Shown: positions 7,739 to 17,762 of the stretch, piece by piece
Numbering within the stretch: position 1 is the stretch's first letter
Layout of the letters: every line of letters starts with the position of its first letter
NCBI GenBank assembly: GCA_029260795.1
Contig: JAJDCO010000042.1
Coordinates: forward strand, 62,001 to 126,000
Reading direction: 5' to 3'
Length of the DNA: 64,000 nt
DNA from: Planctomycetota bacterium
GTDB lineage: Bacteria > Planctomycetota > OFTM77
Notes under the pieces: generated by a model
What the model was told of the DNA's origin: nothing
Databases searched by the model: none
The model's input: the letters and a program-made list of their open reading frames with translations, nothing else
Position numbers and translations under genes: made by a program

Positions 7739-10700
7739 CAGCGCGTCTCCACATGGGACTCGACATGGGAAGGTGCGATGTAGTCGATCCCTACCATGTG
7801 GAGCCGAGGCGTCTTCTTCCAGGCGTTGGCCAAGAAAGTCTCGCTGTCGAAGGCGCCCGGCTTGAACTCGACGAAGACCCGCAGCTCGAGATCATCCCCT
7901 TGGACCATCAGCTCGTTCCGATTCTGAGCCTCGGCCGGTCGATCGAAGAGACGCAGATAGGGCGTCGCGTTGGGCTCCTCGTCCCAGGCGGCCTTGCCCG
8001 CGATCCGGACCATCACGAGAAGGTCCATGAACTGGGGCTCGGGGATCTCTTCCTTCCAGGTCAACGATCGCCAGAAGGCGCGCGGTTGACCGAGGAAGCT
8101 CTGGAAGTACGACAGCTCGGGATGATCGCTCCGCGCCTGATACCGATCCCAGTATCGGAAAGGCAGCAGGTAGACCACCGAGCCAGACTCGGCCTCGGTG
8201 GGAGCCGTTCCAAAGCGTCCGCGAAGCAGACCTCTCTCGTCGCTCGAGGTGCCATCGGGGTCGACGACCTCGCGCGCGAGCTGGAGGAGCTGATTGTTCG
8301 GCTTGCGAACGTAGGCGATCACCTCGGTTCCGATGAGCACCATGCCGGCATCCGGGAACTGCGAGGCATCGACGACGGCGATCTCGGAGTCGTCCTGTCT
8401 CAACGTCTGCGCCAAGGTCGTGACGCGGAACTGAGGGAGGTAGACGAGTCTCTCTCCGGTCGTGTGAGCCACCGGCTCGGTCAGCAAGAAGCCTCGCCCG
8501 TCTTCGGCGATCTCGAAGTCACCGGATCCGGGGCTCACGGTCTCGTAGACGATCAGCTCTTCACCGATCTGGAGGACGCCGCCACCCGCGAAGAGGCGAG
8601 AGGTGACGCTGCGGATGCCGTAGCTGTCGACATGGTTGACCTCGACCGAGTCCTCGGCGACCCGAAATGCCTGCTCCTCCTCGCTGATGTCCTGAATCAA
8701 CCGGTATCGCGAGTTCGCCCTTTGCCGGACCGGATCCTCGAAACGGCGGAACTCGACCTCGTCGATCATGGCGGCCACGGCCCCGCTGCCGTTGTAGAGA
8801 GCTCCGAACTCCATCTGGGCGCCCGTCTCCACCGACAGCTCTCCGCTGGGGAACTTCACGAGGCGGGTGATCTCGCGCGAGTCCATTTGACTCAAGCCCC
8901 TCTGCTGACCGTTGGCGCCAGTCTGCTCGGTCGGAATGTGCACGTCGACGCCCACCTGAACGAAGGCGAAGTAGCTCTCGGCTTGGTCACCCTGATCGGA
9001 GGGGTCGTCGGCGGTCCAGGCCCAGTTGATGACGTTGCCTTCGCGGGATCCGTTGGGCGTGATGACGGTGACCCAATCGCCGCGGCCGGGTCGGGCCGTG
9101 ATCCGGCCGGTCTTCCAGGCTCGAAAGACCGGAAGCACCAAGGCGTTCGCCGCGTGATCTCTGGGCAGCGTCCCGTACTGACCCCGGAACCGAAGCTCAT
9201 CCTCGACGTGACGCTCGAAGATCTCATCCTTGAGGCTGATACGCGGCTTGATCTCGACGCCGCGCCCCTGCTCGTTCGGCGGAACCTGCTCGGCACGGCT
9301 CCGAGTACGCAGGCTCGTATCCGTGTAGATGTTGGTGCGGATCTGGCCGAGGATCCACGAGTCGTTGCGCGTGACCCAGCCGTCGCGAGTCTGCACCGAG
9401 TCGTATCGCACCCACTCAGTGCTCTCGTCGGTGCCGATCTGCATTCGCTCCTCGGGACGACCGGTCTGCTCGGGATCCAGGAGCGTGTCGCTGGCGAGCC
9501 CGGCCACGCCGACCGAGAGCGGAATGACGACCGTGTAGTCCCCTTCCGAGAAAGCGGCGACGTTCTGGTTGTTGACGCGAATGCGCCAACCTTTGGGCTC
9601 CCAGGTCTCCTCGTCGATGAAGATCGAATCGACCGACGGCTCGCCGGTCGAGCGGAACTCACCGGTCTCGTAGTAGTGGTTGAGATCGCCCCAGCGCTCC
9701 AGGCCACTCAGCGTCCCACTTCCCCAGTCGGCGCGGGAGTAGCGCATGAGCTCTTGTCCGCCGATGGTCATCTCGAGCTGGTTCGTGAAGCCACGCCGGT
9801 CGATTCCGGCGTAGCTCGAGAGCACGAGCACCACACCGCCCTGCTGCGAGAACGCCTCCATGAAGATCCGACTATCGGGGCTCTCGGGTATCGGGCTGCG
9901 CATCAGGAGCTGCTTGTCCTCCATCCCGAGCCCGAGCCCGAGGGGCACCTTCGTGACGGGGTCTTCGAGCTCCGTCTCGCCGCGCAGGATCCCGATGTCG
10001 GGGAGACCGAGGGCGGCGGGAAGGTTTCCGTTGCGCGGCAGGATCGGTGACGAGATCGCGGTCGAGTACCCATATTGCTCGACCGTCGCGCCGGTCGGAT
10101 GCGCCCGCGCCGCCGCCAAGGTTCCGCGCGCTCCACGCCCCCCCCGCTGCTCGCGCGCGACGGTCGTGATCAACGCGTTGCCGGTCACGCCGTTGTACTC
10201 GATGATCTCATTGCCGATCCGCACGACACCCATCGGCGGAAAGCCTTCGGTGCTGACGACCGGAATCCGCTCTTCGAGCTCGGGGAGAGCCCCGGGAACA
10301 TTGGCGTTGATGACCGTCTGTCCGCCTTGCTGATTGCCCGGATTCTGCAGAGGAGCCAGGGACGTCAGGTCGCTGAGTCCTCCGGATAGACGGGTCAGGC
10401 CGCGCCGCTCACCTCGCGGAACGCCGTCCACGGTCATCGTCAGGTCCGAAGGGCGCGAGCCGCGCCAAGAAGCCCCCACGTGATACCAGGTGTTCGCCTC
10501 CATGCCCGAGGGGATCGTCCAACGCACCTCGCCGATCTCCGGCCAGTTCGTGCGCGGATCGTCGAGGACATTGTCGGCGACCTGCAGGATCAGCTCCGAG
10601 CCATCCACTCGTAACGAGAGCCGGCCTTCGAGGTCATTGATCCCCGAATCGAAGATCGGACCGCCGGCCCCTTCGGGTCGGTACCACAAGTCGATGGCGT

Positions 10701-12531
10701 AAGGAACGACGCCGAACTGCCCGACCCAAGAAGCGGGACCGCGATCGCTCGTGCCCGGTCCGACGCTGTAGGTCGTTTCGAGGAGGTCGCGGCCTTCGGG
10801 ATCGCGATCGTTGTCGAAGTGCTCGACGAACACACCGTTCGGCGCGAACTTCCGAACCGGCTCGAGCTGAACGTAGCCTTCCTCGGGATTCTGTGACGGG
10901 AATCGCTCGAAACCGAGGTTCACCGGGACTCGACTCGGCGGCACGTTGAAGCCTTCGAAGCGGTGCTGGCTGATCGGTCCCGTCAAGAAGTACCGGCTGG
11001 CCCGACTCGCAACGATCTGATCCTCGAAGTCGCGCTGTGTGACCCAGGCCTTCAGGAGATCGGCCTGAGGCACGGCGTTGACCACCTGATCGATCGTGTG
11101 CCGTCCTCGCTCGAGCCCCGAGCGAGCGTTCGACACCGCGGTCGCCTCGATGCGAAAGGTGCCGTACGACTCGTAGCAGAACCCCGCGGTACCTCCTCCC
11201 ACCTGGGAGTCCCCCGGGTGCAAGGCGTTCGAGTAGATGGCCCGCATCTGCGAGTCCGAGAGCGCCCCCTCATCATTGGCCGGCTCGAGCACGCGACGAT
11301 AGAGGTCTTCATGCGAGTCGAGGCCGCGCTCGAGGCGAGCCGCGATCAGGCGCTCGACGAATCGGTTGGCCGTCGCGCGATCGATCACGTCTCCGCTGGA
11401 GCCGCCTCCCGATCGAAGCCCGGTGACGAGCGCGATCAGCAACCTCGCCGAAGCGGTGTTGACGTTGACGGGATGACGGGCCAAGGCCCACACGCGTGTC
11501 GTCTCGGCATCGAAGGACTCACCGAGCGGCGTCTCGAGGTAGAGCTGCCAGGCTTGCTGGCCGCGCGGCTCCACCGACGTGACGATCGAGTACTCGGTCA
11601 CGCGGCCGTCGGTGACCTTGATGGTCGTTCCCGGGCCATAGTAGCGACCGTTGGTGATGGTCAAGCCGCCCTGGACTCCCCCCGAAACGGGTTGGAGCAG
11701 AGCCTGAGGGTTGATCCAGCCGCGGCCGACGAGCCGTTTCGATGCGACGGTGACGTCCTCTTCGAGCGTCTCGATCTCCGGCAGCGACCAGGCCTGCGGC
11801 TCGGGGCCGCCCGCGAAGGGCACCTCGCGCAGCGACCAGATCGAGGCGAGCTCCGAGAGCTGGCCCGAGCTCTTACGACTTCGGTAGGCGGCGGCCTCCC
11901 AGGCCTTGAAGGAGACCACGGAGGTCCCGGCCGCGTGCTCGAGTGGCTCGCGAAACCAGCCGAGGTTGTAGAACTCGCCGCGAACGCATCCTTCGAATCC
12001 CGATCCGGTGCGGCGCTCGTATCGAATCACCTCGCCGCCCACGAAGAGCAGCCCACCTCGCTCGGGGAAGGCCGAAGCGTCATCCACGCGCAGCGATCCG
12101 GCCTCCGCCCCGACCTCTTGACTGAGGGTCGTTCCTCCCAAGAGATTGCCGAGCAAGATCGGTGAGACGGAAGTCAGGTTGGCCTTGCCCTGCTCGTCTT
12201 CGGCCCGGGCCGACCACAGGTCACCACGCGGGTCGCGCACGTCGAGCGAGAGCGACTCCCAATCATCGACACGCAGCTCGTCGAGCGTGTCCGCCCGGGG
12301 AGTCGCATCGAAGGTCGTGCCCGGATGCGAGCGGGCGAGGACGTGTACGGCGTGGTTTCGAGCACCTTCGGCACCGAGCCGGACGCGGCTCGCGGCCGAA
12401 GTGACCGCCGACGTCTTGCTGTGATTGCGCATCGAGATCGCGAACGGCGTCGCAATCACGGCCAGCGCCGCCAAGACGATGATCACCGAGACGAGTGCAA
12501 AGCCTTGGCGCGGTTCGATTCTCGCTCGCAT
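7738..12531 (-). CDS. giant GspK-like pseudopilin with LamG-like domain and repeated beta units
   Basis: About 1597 residues from the ATG at 12531, chosen because GAGGTGGG precedes it and GFALVSVIIVLAALAVI follows at once. The pilin helix lacks the +5 Glu (Ser instead), as is usual for GspK, the pseudopilus tip protein. About 300-400 residues in, a NVNTASARLL motif begins the helical region typical of GspK. GspK is normally near 330 residues; the rest is extra. A LamG/concanavalin-like sandwich lies near the middle (AIDLWYRPEG, then NTWYHVGASW). At least four copies of a short unit with the core FP..G...IG.EVI.Y are spread along the chain. The large exposed part may bind a substrate or the surface. 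Confidence 0.8.
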   Translation of the reverse strand: MRARIEPRQGFALVSVIIVLAALAVIATPFAISMRNHSKTSAVTSAASRVRLGAEGARNHAVHVLARSHPGTTFDATPRADTLDELRVDDWESLSLDVRDPRGDLWSARAEDEQGKANLTSVSPILLGNLLGGTTLSQEVGAEAGSLRVDDASAFPERGGLLFVGGEVIRYERRTGSGFEGCVRGEFYNLGWFREPLEHAAGTSVVSFKAWEAAAYRSRKSSGQLSELASIWSLREVPFAGGPEPQAWSLPEIETLEEDVTVASKRLVGRGWINPQALLQPVSGGVQGGLTITNGRYYGPGTTIKVTDGRVTEYSIVTSVEPRGQQAWQLYLETPLGESFDAETTRVWALARHPVNVNTASARLLIALVTGLRSGGGSSGDVIDRATANRFVERLIAARLERGLDSHEDLYRRVLEPANDEGALSDSQMRAIYSNALHPGDSQVGGGTAGFCYESYGTFRIEATAVSNARSGLERGRHTIDQVVNAVPQADLLKAWVTQRDFEDQIVASRASRYFLTGPISQHRFEGFNVPPSRVPVNLGFERFPSQNPEEGYVQLEPVRKFAPNGVFVEHFDNDRDPEGRDLLETTYSVGPGTSDRGPASWVGQFGVVPYAIDLWYRPEGAGGPIFDSGINDLEGRLSLRVDGSELILQVADNVLDDPRTNWPEIGEVRWTIPSGMEANTWYHVGASWRGSRPSDLTMTVDGVPRGERRGLTRLSGGLSDLTSLAPLQNPGNQQGGQTVINANVPGALPELEERIPVVSTEGFPPMGVVRIGNEIIEYNGVTGNALITTVAREQRGGRGARGTLAAARAHPTGATVEQYGYSTAISSPILPRNGNLPAALGLPDIGILRGETELEDPVTKVPLGLGLGMEDKQLLMRSPIPESPDSRIFMEAFSQQGGVVLVLSSYAGIDRRGFTNQLEMTIGGQELMRYSRADWGSGTLSGLERWGDLNHYYETGEFRSTGEPSVDSIFIDEETWEPKGWRIRVNNQNVAAFSEGDYTVVIPLSVGVAGLASDTLLDPEQTGRPEERMQIGTDESTEWVRYDSVQTRDGWVTRNDSWILGQIRTNIYTDTSLRTRSRAEQVPPNEQGRGVEIKPRISLKDEIFERHVEDELRFRGQYGTLPRDHAANALVLPVFRAWKTGRITARPGRGDWVTVITPNGSREGNVINWAWTADDPSDQGDQAESYFAFVQVGVDVHIPTEQTGANGQQRGLSQMDSREITRLVKFPSGELSVETGAQMEFGALYNGSGAVAAMIDEVEFRRFEDPVRQRANSRYRLIQDISEEEQAFRVAEDSVEVNHVDSYGIRSVTSRLFAGGGVLQIGEELIVYETVSPGSGDFEIAEDGRGFLLTEPVAHTTGERLVYLPQFRVTTLAQTLRQDDSEIAVVDASQFPDAGMVLIGTEVIAYVRKPNNQLLQLAREVVDPDGTSSDERGLLRGRFGTAPTEAESGSVVYLLPFRYWDRYQARSDHPELSYFQSFLGQPRAFWRSLTWKEEIPEPQFMDLLVMVRIAGKAAWDEEPNATPYLRLFDRPAEAQNRNELMVQGDDLELRVFVEFKPGAFDSETFLANAWKKTPRLHMVGIDYIAPSHVESHVETR

Positions 12532-12548
12532 GTCCCACCTCGTTGGAG

Positions 12549-13601
12549 TCACTGGGCCCGCTTCTTGTCTTTCGCCTCGGAGGCGACTTCCTCGATGGTG
12601 CCGAGCCACCCGATCCTCAGTCGCCGCATCGAGCCATTCTTGAGCTTCAGCTCGATGTTGACCGCCGCGGTGTGAAACTCGGGATCGAGGTTGCCGCGCC
12701 CATCGAAATGCACCTGACGATCCGGACCGAGCAGAGTGACGCTCTCCGGCAGGGGCGCCTCATCCCCACGGACGGCCAAGGCGATCCGCACCTCGTCGAT
12801 ACGCCCGATCAGGGAGCCCGCCGGCGAACCGATCGTGAGAGGCGCTTCGGGATCCGGAGCCATCTGGAGGCCTTCTTGCTCCGCAACCGTGCCCACCTCA
12901 CGTCCATCGACAAAGAGGCGCAGGCGGAAGCGGTCGTAGATCATCGACACATGCGTCCATCGTCCGGGCGCGACGACGGGCTCTTCGCTGACGACCTCGA
13001 GCCGTCGTGTGGAGATCACTTTACCCCGGCGTCGCTGCTGTACCAGGTTGACGCGACCGACGAGCTCGCCGTCCGGACCGAGCTCGAGAGCGTAGGCTTG
13101 ACCCTTCTCGACGATGCGGCCACCGCTGGTCGAGTCGGGTCGAACCCATGCCTCGATGCCGATGCCATCGACGGGATCGAACACCGGCGCTGTGCCACAC
13201 AAGACCGTGCTCTGCTCGCCCAGCCGGACGCAGTGACCGATCTTACCGTTCGGGTCGAGGTCCGCGCCCGACAGCACGCCGTCCCGACCGAAGGCGCCGG
13301 TCGTCGTCTCGTCCTCGAAGTGCCACTGCCCGACGGTCTTCAGGCCGACTCCGAAGACCCGCTGCTCCTCGCTCGTCGCATCGAGCACGACCAGCGAAGG
13401 CACCGACTCGGCGATCGAGAAGGTCCGGGTGGCGCGCACCGTGTTCTTGATCTGGCTGACAGCCGTCGTCTTGCCCAGGTCCAAGGAGGTGATGGCGCCG
13501 ACGCCCACACCGAGCAGGATTGCGATCATCGCCATCACGACGATCAGCTCGAGCAGGGTCATTCCCGCGCTCGGCACCGTGCATCCCGTCGTCGCTCTCA
13601 T
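12549..13601 (-). CDS. GspH-like pseudopilin fused to LamG-like domain
   Basis: 350 residues from the ATG at 13601. The N-terminus has the prepilin motif SAG/MTLLELIVVMAMIAIL with +5 Glu. After a short pilin-type region the protein carries a LamG/concanavalin A-like domain (about 95-300; GIEAWVRPDS, then GRWTHVSMIYD, then LFVDGREVG, then IGRIDEVRIA). LamG sandwiches bind carbohydrate or protein ligands. GspH is normally about 150-190 residues, so the fusion is unusual and matches the LamG region in the GspK-like neighbour. It lies 16 bases after the GspG gene, and 17 bases separate its stop from the GspK start. Confidence 0.76.
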   Translation of the reverse strand: MRATTGCTVPSAGMTLLELIVVMAMIAILLGVGVGAITSLDLGKTTAVSQIKNTVRATRTFSIAESVPSLVVLDATSEEQRVFGVGLKTVGQWHFEDETTTGAFGRDGVLSGADLDPNGKIGHCVRLGEQSTVLCGTAPVFDPVDGIGIEAWVRPDSTSGGRIVEKGQAYALELGPDGELVGRVNLVQQRRRGKVISTRRLEVVSEEPVVAPGRWTHVSMIYDRFRLRLFVDGREVGTVAEQEGLQMAPDPEAPLTIGSPAGSLIGRIDEVRIALAVRGDEAPLPESVTLLGPDRQVHFDGRGNLDPEFHTAAVNIELKLKNGSMRRLRIGWLGTIEEVASEAKDKKRAQ

Positions 13602-13617
13602 CGGCAGGCCCTTCACG

Positions 13618-14274
13618 TCAGTCGACCCAGATGTGGATGTCATCGTCGGTGCCGAAGGTGCTGTCGGCGCCGGCGGAGAACACCTGAAAGGAGTCCAGGT
13701 TTTGGAAGCTCCCGGTCTTGGTGCTCTTGACCGCCTCGACCTCCACCTCACGGTAGACGTCGGTGTCCGGGTCCTTGACCCAGTACTTCACGACCTTGCC
13801 GTAGTCCCGGTTGTGGATGTAGACGATCGGGTTTTCCCACACGTCTTCAAACTCGAAGAGGTCCGGCTCCTCGAAGATCGTGCGGGACTTGCCGAGCGAG
13901 TCGTTGTCGCGATTCGCCAGGCCTTTCTCCTCACGGCTCCCCGAGTAGTCCTTCGAGAACAAGGACAGCACGAGGGACTCACTGCCTTCGTTGATTCCGT
14001 TGGTCGGTATCTTCGTACGCTTGGTGCGTCCGGGTGCTTCGTCGGCACCGATGTCCTCGAACCGGCTGGGCGGGTAGTCCCCGATCTCGGCGTAGTAGTT
14101 GTCGACGGCGGCTTCGAGCGAGAGGAGCAGTGCTTTGACCTCCTTCTCCTTGCCCATCGTCTGAATCTTCGTGTAGGTCGGAACGACGACGGCGATGAGC
14201 AAGCCGATGATGCCGATCACGACCAGGAGCTCGATCAGTGTGAACCCGGCCTGGCGGGAATCCGACATGCTCAT
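13618..14274 (-). CDS. gspG: GspG-like major pseudopilin
   Basis: 218 residues. The prepilin site QAG/FTLIELLVVIGIIGLLIAVVVP is near-canonical, with +5 Glu and Pro at position 22, the best conserved part of the type II secretion major pseudopilin. The globular part keeps the LLSLEAAVDNYYAEIGDYPP region and the C-terminal DD(D)I..W pattern typical of the calcium-binding loop (FGTDDDIHIW). It is longer than the usual 140-150 residues because of an insertion near 80-150. The ATG overlaps the preceding TPR gene by 4 bases (ATGA). Confidence 0.88.
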   Translation of the reverse strand: MSMSDSRQAGFTLIELLVVIGIIGLLIAVVVPTYTKIQTMGKEKEVKALLLSLEAAVDNYYAEIGDYPPSRFEDIGADEAPGRTKRTKIPTNGINEGSESLVLSLFSKDYSGSREEKGLANRDNDSLGKSRTIFEEPDLFEFEDVWENPIVYIHNRDYGKVVKYWVKDPDTDVYREVEVEAVKSTKTGSFQNLDSFQVFSAGADSTFGTDDDIHIWVD

Positions 14275-16910
14275 CCCTTTCTCCGGATGATTCGAACGCG
14301 ATCGACCACGAACTTCACCTTCTCGGTCAGGCCCGCCTGGCTGAACACGGCCAGGTGGATGCCGAGGCTGTAGCTCTTCATGCTGCTGAACTCGACCTCT
14401 CCCACCTTCTCTCCGTTCACACTCAGCTCGAACATCGGCTCATCGGGATCCGGCCGCTCGATCCGAAGCGTGACCGGACCCTCGGTCGGCCAGGTGGCCT
14501 CGGGCAACGAGGTCCAGTCCTGCTCCGTCTTGTGATTGCGCCGCAGGTAGGTCTGGAGATCTCCCTTGGGTCCGCGCGCGAATCCGAGCTCGGCCCATCG
14601 GTCATCCTCCACTCGTCGTCCGGGTCGCCGGATCTGCAGCAGGAGGCCGTTGCGGAATCGCGCGTTCGGGTCGTCCAAACGGAAGGTCGCCTCGAAGGCG
14701 ACCAGCGCGCGACCGAGCTCCTCGCGGGAGAGCAGCGTGAGGCCTTCGCTCAGGTTGTCTTGCTGCCCCTGGAAGAGGACCTTGCCTTCGTCGATCACGA
14801 CTCGGACGCCGAACGGCTCGCGGGCTTCCCAACCCTTCGTCAGCTGGCGACGGTTGAAGTCGTCGATCCACTGCTCCTTGCTCTCGTTGTCTTCGATCGC
14901 TCGGAGAGTCTCCTCGGCGTACTCGAGTCGCGGAAGATCGGCAGCATCCCCTTGGGCCGCCTGCTGCTCTCGAGTTCGAGCCAGGAGGTTGCGGGCCTCG
15001 CCCGAGTTGCCTTGCTCGTAGTAGCTGATGGCGCGGGCCGCTTGAATGGTCGCGTTCTGCTGCTCTTCGGGCACGCGATCGAAGTACGCGTCCGCTGCCT
15101 CCAACCGACCTTGCCGCAAGGCGATCAACCCGGCCAGCACGAGCAGATAGTGAGAGCCCGGCTCGCGCTCGAGGGCCTTCTCGATGAAGCGGCGCGCCTC
15201 GTCGTACTGACCCAGCTCATAGGTCAGATAGGCCAGCTCGTGGACGACTTCGTACAACCGCCACTCGAGAGACAGCGAGGCCGTCAATGCGGTGAACGCG
15301 CTCGAGTCATCCCCGGCCGCTCGAAGCACTCGGCCCAGATGGTAGTGGGCCATCGGATTCTCGGGCGCCATGGCGACCGCATTGTCGTAGTGCTCGCGCG
15401 CTTCGAGCTGATCACCGTCGAGCTCCGAGAGATATCCTCGGACGATCTCTACCGGCGCTCCAAACATCGGGTCGAGGCGAGCGGATCGGACGAGGTCGGC
15501 GGCCGCGAGATCCGCTTCGTCCAGTCGAATCGCGACCAGAGCCCGATTGAGGCGCAAGGCCGCGTCGTCGTTGCAGCGCTCGAGACCCCGCTCGATCTGT
15601 TGACGAGCACCCGACGCATCGCCGGCCACCAGCAGAGTCGCCGCCAGTCCCGCATATCCCTGCGGCTCGGACTCGCCGAGCTGGATCACTTGCCGAAACG
15701 CGGTCTGGGCACCCTCGAGATCACCGATCGCCAGCCGCCGACGACCTTGCCAGTAGGCGAGGGTCTTGATCTGCTCACCTTCGAGGCTCGCCGAAGCCGC
15801 GGCCTCGAGGTGCTCGCCCGCCAACGCAGCACGACCAGTGCGGACCAGCAAGCGTCCGAGTGCGAGTCGGCCATGCTTGTCGAACGAGTCCTTCTCGACC
15901 AGGCCGCGGTAGATCGCTTCGGCGGCTTCCGGTAGACCGAGCCGCTCGTAGAGATCGCCGAAGTCGACCATCAGCGAAGGGCTGGTGACGCCCTTCTCGA
16001 CCCCCTCGGAAAAGACGGCCATCTCCTTCTCGACGTCGTACTGGGCTCGGTAGACCCGCGCCAATCCCCGGTACGCCTGGCCCTTGTCCGCGCGATCGAT
16101 TCCGAGGAGCACGCGAAACTGCTCGATGGCGAACTCGTAGGCGACAGGGTTCGACGGCGCCTGCTCGAAGCACCATTCGGCGAGGGCCGCGACTCGCGAG
16201 ACGTTGCCGGGTGTCGGCTCGAACTCGCGCTTCTTGATCTCGTAGAGATTCGGCACGGTCGGAGCGAAACGGAACTCGCGGATCTTGTCGCGCTCGATGA
16301 CGTCGATGGCCATCGTGCGACCTTGGCGAACGTGCTCGAATCGGATCGGCTCACTGCGGCGACTGGGAGCTTCCAGGTCGAACTTGTTCTCGTTCAGGAT
16401 CCAGCCGTAGGTCGTCGAGCCATCGGCCGAGCGGACAATGGCGTCATAGACTCGAGCCGGCTCGACCGACTCGGGTCGATCCTGAGCGACCGGAGGAGCC
16501 ACGACGGCGCCCGAGTCCTGCGAATCGTCCTCGGCCGCTTCGTCTTCTTCCTCCTCTTCGCTCGAGCGAATGCGAGGTAGGTGGCGAAGCGGTGCGAGCC
16601 GGTCGGCCTCCGACGCAGGCACTGGAAGCGGCCAGACGATGGGCGGTGGGTCCAAGGGCGGCGCGGCCAAAGCGAGCTTCGGCATGGGAGACACGTCCGT
16701 CGGCGCTTCGAACACATCTCGACCATCGGCGGTCCAGCCACGATCGGTGACGAAGCGAACGGCCGGCGCCCAGCTCTCGGGTAGCTCGACTCCACGACTG
16801 CGTGCCTGGATCGGCTCGGACGCATAGCGGTTTCCGCTCGCGCTCATGAACAACCAGCCCACGAGTACGACGACGATCAGCAGCGTGATCTGTTGCTTGT
16901 TCAGCTTCAT
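14271..16910 (-). CDS. membrane-anchored TPR protein of the secretion/pilus cluster
   Basis: About 879 residues from the ATG at 16910 (MKLNKQQITLLIVVVLVGWLFM), which gives one N-terminal membrane helix and a large periplasmic part. A Pro-rich and acidic linker (about 70-150) leads to a long array of tetratricopeptide-like repeats (about 260-700; RLALGRLLVRTGR, AHYHLGRVLRAAG). The last 200 residues look like a beta-sandwich (RIERPDPDEPMFELSVNGEKVGEV), similar in outline to carbohydrate-binding or LamG folds. TPR arrays are protein-binding scaffolds, so it may organise the pseudopilus assembly. It ends by ATGA overlap with gspG. Confidence 0.78.
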   Translation of the reverse strand: MKLNKQQITLLIVVVLVGWLFMSASGNRYASEPIQARSRGVELPESWAPAVRFVTDRGWTADGRDVFEAPTDVSPMPKLALAAPPLDPPPIVWPLPVPASEADRLAPLRHLPRIRSSEEEEEDEAAEDDSQDSGAVVAPPVAQDRPESVEPARVYDAIVRSADGSTTYGWILNENKFDLEAPSRRSEPIRFEHVRQGRTMAIDVIERDKIREFRFAPTVPNLYEIKKREFEPTPGNVSRVAALAEWCFEQAPSNPVAYEFAIEQFRVLLGIDRADKGQAYRGLARVYRAQYDVEKEMAVFSEGVEKGVTSPSLMVDFGDLYERLGLPEAAEAIYRGLVEKDSFDKHGRLALGRLLVRTGRAALAGEHLEAAASASLEGEQIKTLAYWQGRRRLAIGDLEGAQTAFRQVIQLGESEPQGYAGLAATLLVAGDASGARQQIERGLERCNDDAALRLNRALVAIRLDEADLAAADLVRSARLDPMFGAPVEIVRGYLSELDGDQLEAREHYDNAVAMAPENPMAHYHLGRVLRAAGDDSSAFTALTASLSLEWRLYEVVHELAYLTYELGQYDEARRFIEKALEREPGSHYLLVLAGLIALRQGRLEAADAYFDRVPEEQQNATIQAARAISYYEQGNSGEARNLLARTREQQAAQGDAADLPRLEYAEETLRAIEDNESKEQWIDDFNRRQLTKGWEAREPFGVRVVIDEGKVLFQGQQDNLSEGLTLLSREELGRALVAFEATFRLDDPNARFRNGLLLQIRRPGRRVEDDRWAELGFARGPKGDLQTYLRRNHKTEQDWTSLPEATWPTEGPVTLRIERPDPDEPMFELSVNGEKVGEVEFSSMKSYSLGIHLAVFSQAGLTEKVKFVVDRVRIIRRKG

Positions 16911-16950
16911 CGCTTTCCGTCTCCGGCCAGTGCCGGGTAGCTCTGCGTCT

Positions 16951-17736
16951 TCATTCTTCGAGGTCCAGCGATTCGATGTCGAGGGCTGCCATGACCAGTA
17001 CGGCTTCGGAAGGCCCCGGATCGTCGGGCTCGGGGCCGAGGATTCGACTGTCCTTGGCGAGCACCAGGTAGCTGGCGGGTGCCTGGAGGCTCTCAACCAA
17101 TCGCACCAGAGACGGGGCGCTGCCTCTCACCCGAAAGCGTAGCTCGAGGCGCTCGAGAAAGTCCGCATCGTCACGAGAGCGGCGGTTCCGCTTCGACCGA
17201 GTCGCCCCTTTGGGGATGTCGATGTCCGTGATCGCGAGCACGTCCGCCTCGACCGCCAATCGCACGACTCGCTGGACGACGTCGAGCGCGCGCAGGTAAC
17301 GCTTGGCCTCCTCGCGCGTTCGAGGAGTGGTCGCCGGAAGCCCGAGGTTGTCCGGGAGCTGGATGTTCCGGCGCTCGGCAGCCTCTTCGACCTCGCGCTT
17401 CACCTCGTTGACGACGTTGAAGTACACGTCGTCAGGACGAGCCTCGTCGTCCCGCAGCTCGAAGCGCTTACCGGATTGAAAGATGAGCTTCTCGCTCGCG
17501 GCTTGCCATCGCGCCGCCAAGTCCGACTGGACGTCGCGAATCTCGCGCAGGTTCTTGGCGGTCGGCTTCACCTGTCGCAGCGAGGCCCGCTGGCTGCTCA
17601 GCGTGCGCTCCGACGCTTGCACCTTGCTGGTATAGGACGAGCCGATGATCGTCTCGCCGATCAGGAAGACCAGCAAGCCGGCCGCGACCGCGATGATGAA
17701 CTTCTTGTGCTCTTGCCAGATGTCGTTCAGGTCCAC
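16951..17736 (-). CDS. PilO/GspM-like inner-membrane assembly protein
   Basis: 261 residues with a GTG start at 17736, preceded by GGAGAG at 7 bases. It has a short cytoplasmic N-terminus, one transmembrane helix (about 12-30, FIIAVAAGLLVFLIG), a coiled coil (about 35-70) and a C-terminal alpha/beta domain (LERLELRFRVRGSAPSLVRLVESLQ) that fits the ferredoxin-like domain of PilO/GspM. Such proteins pair with PilN/GspL under the secretin. It directly follows the PilM-PilN gene with a 26-base gap, as expected. Sequence similarity is weak, so topology and position carry the call. Confidence 0.62.
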   Translation of the reverse strand: MDLNDIWQEHKKFIIAVAAGLLVFLIGETIIGSSYTSKVQASERTLSSQRASLRQVKPTAKNLREIRDVQSDLAARWQAASEKLIFQSGKRFELRDDEARPDDVYFNVVNEVKREVEEAAERRNIQLPDNLGLPATTPRTREEAKRYLRALDVVQRVVRLAVEADVLAITDIDIPKGATRSKRNRRSRDDADFLERLELRFRVRGSAPSLVRLVESLQAPASYLVLAKDSRILGPEPDDPGPSEAVLVMAALDIESLDLEE

Positions 17737-17762
17737 GAATGGGCTCTCCGTGTCATTGTCGT

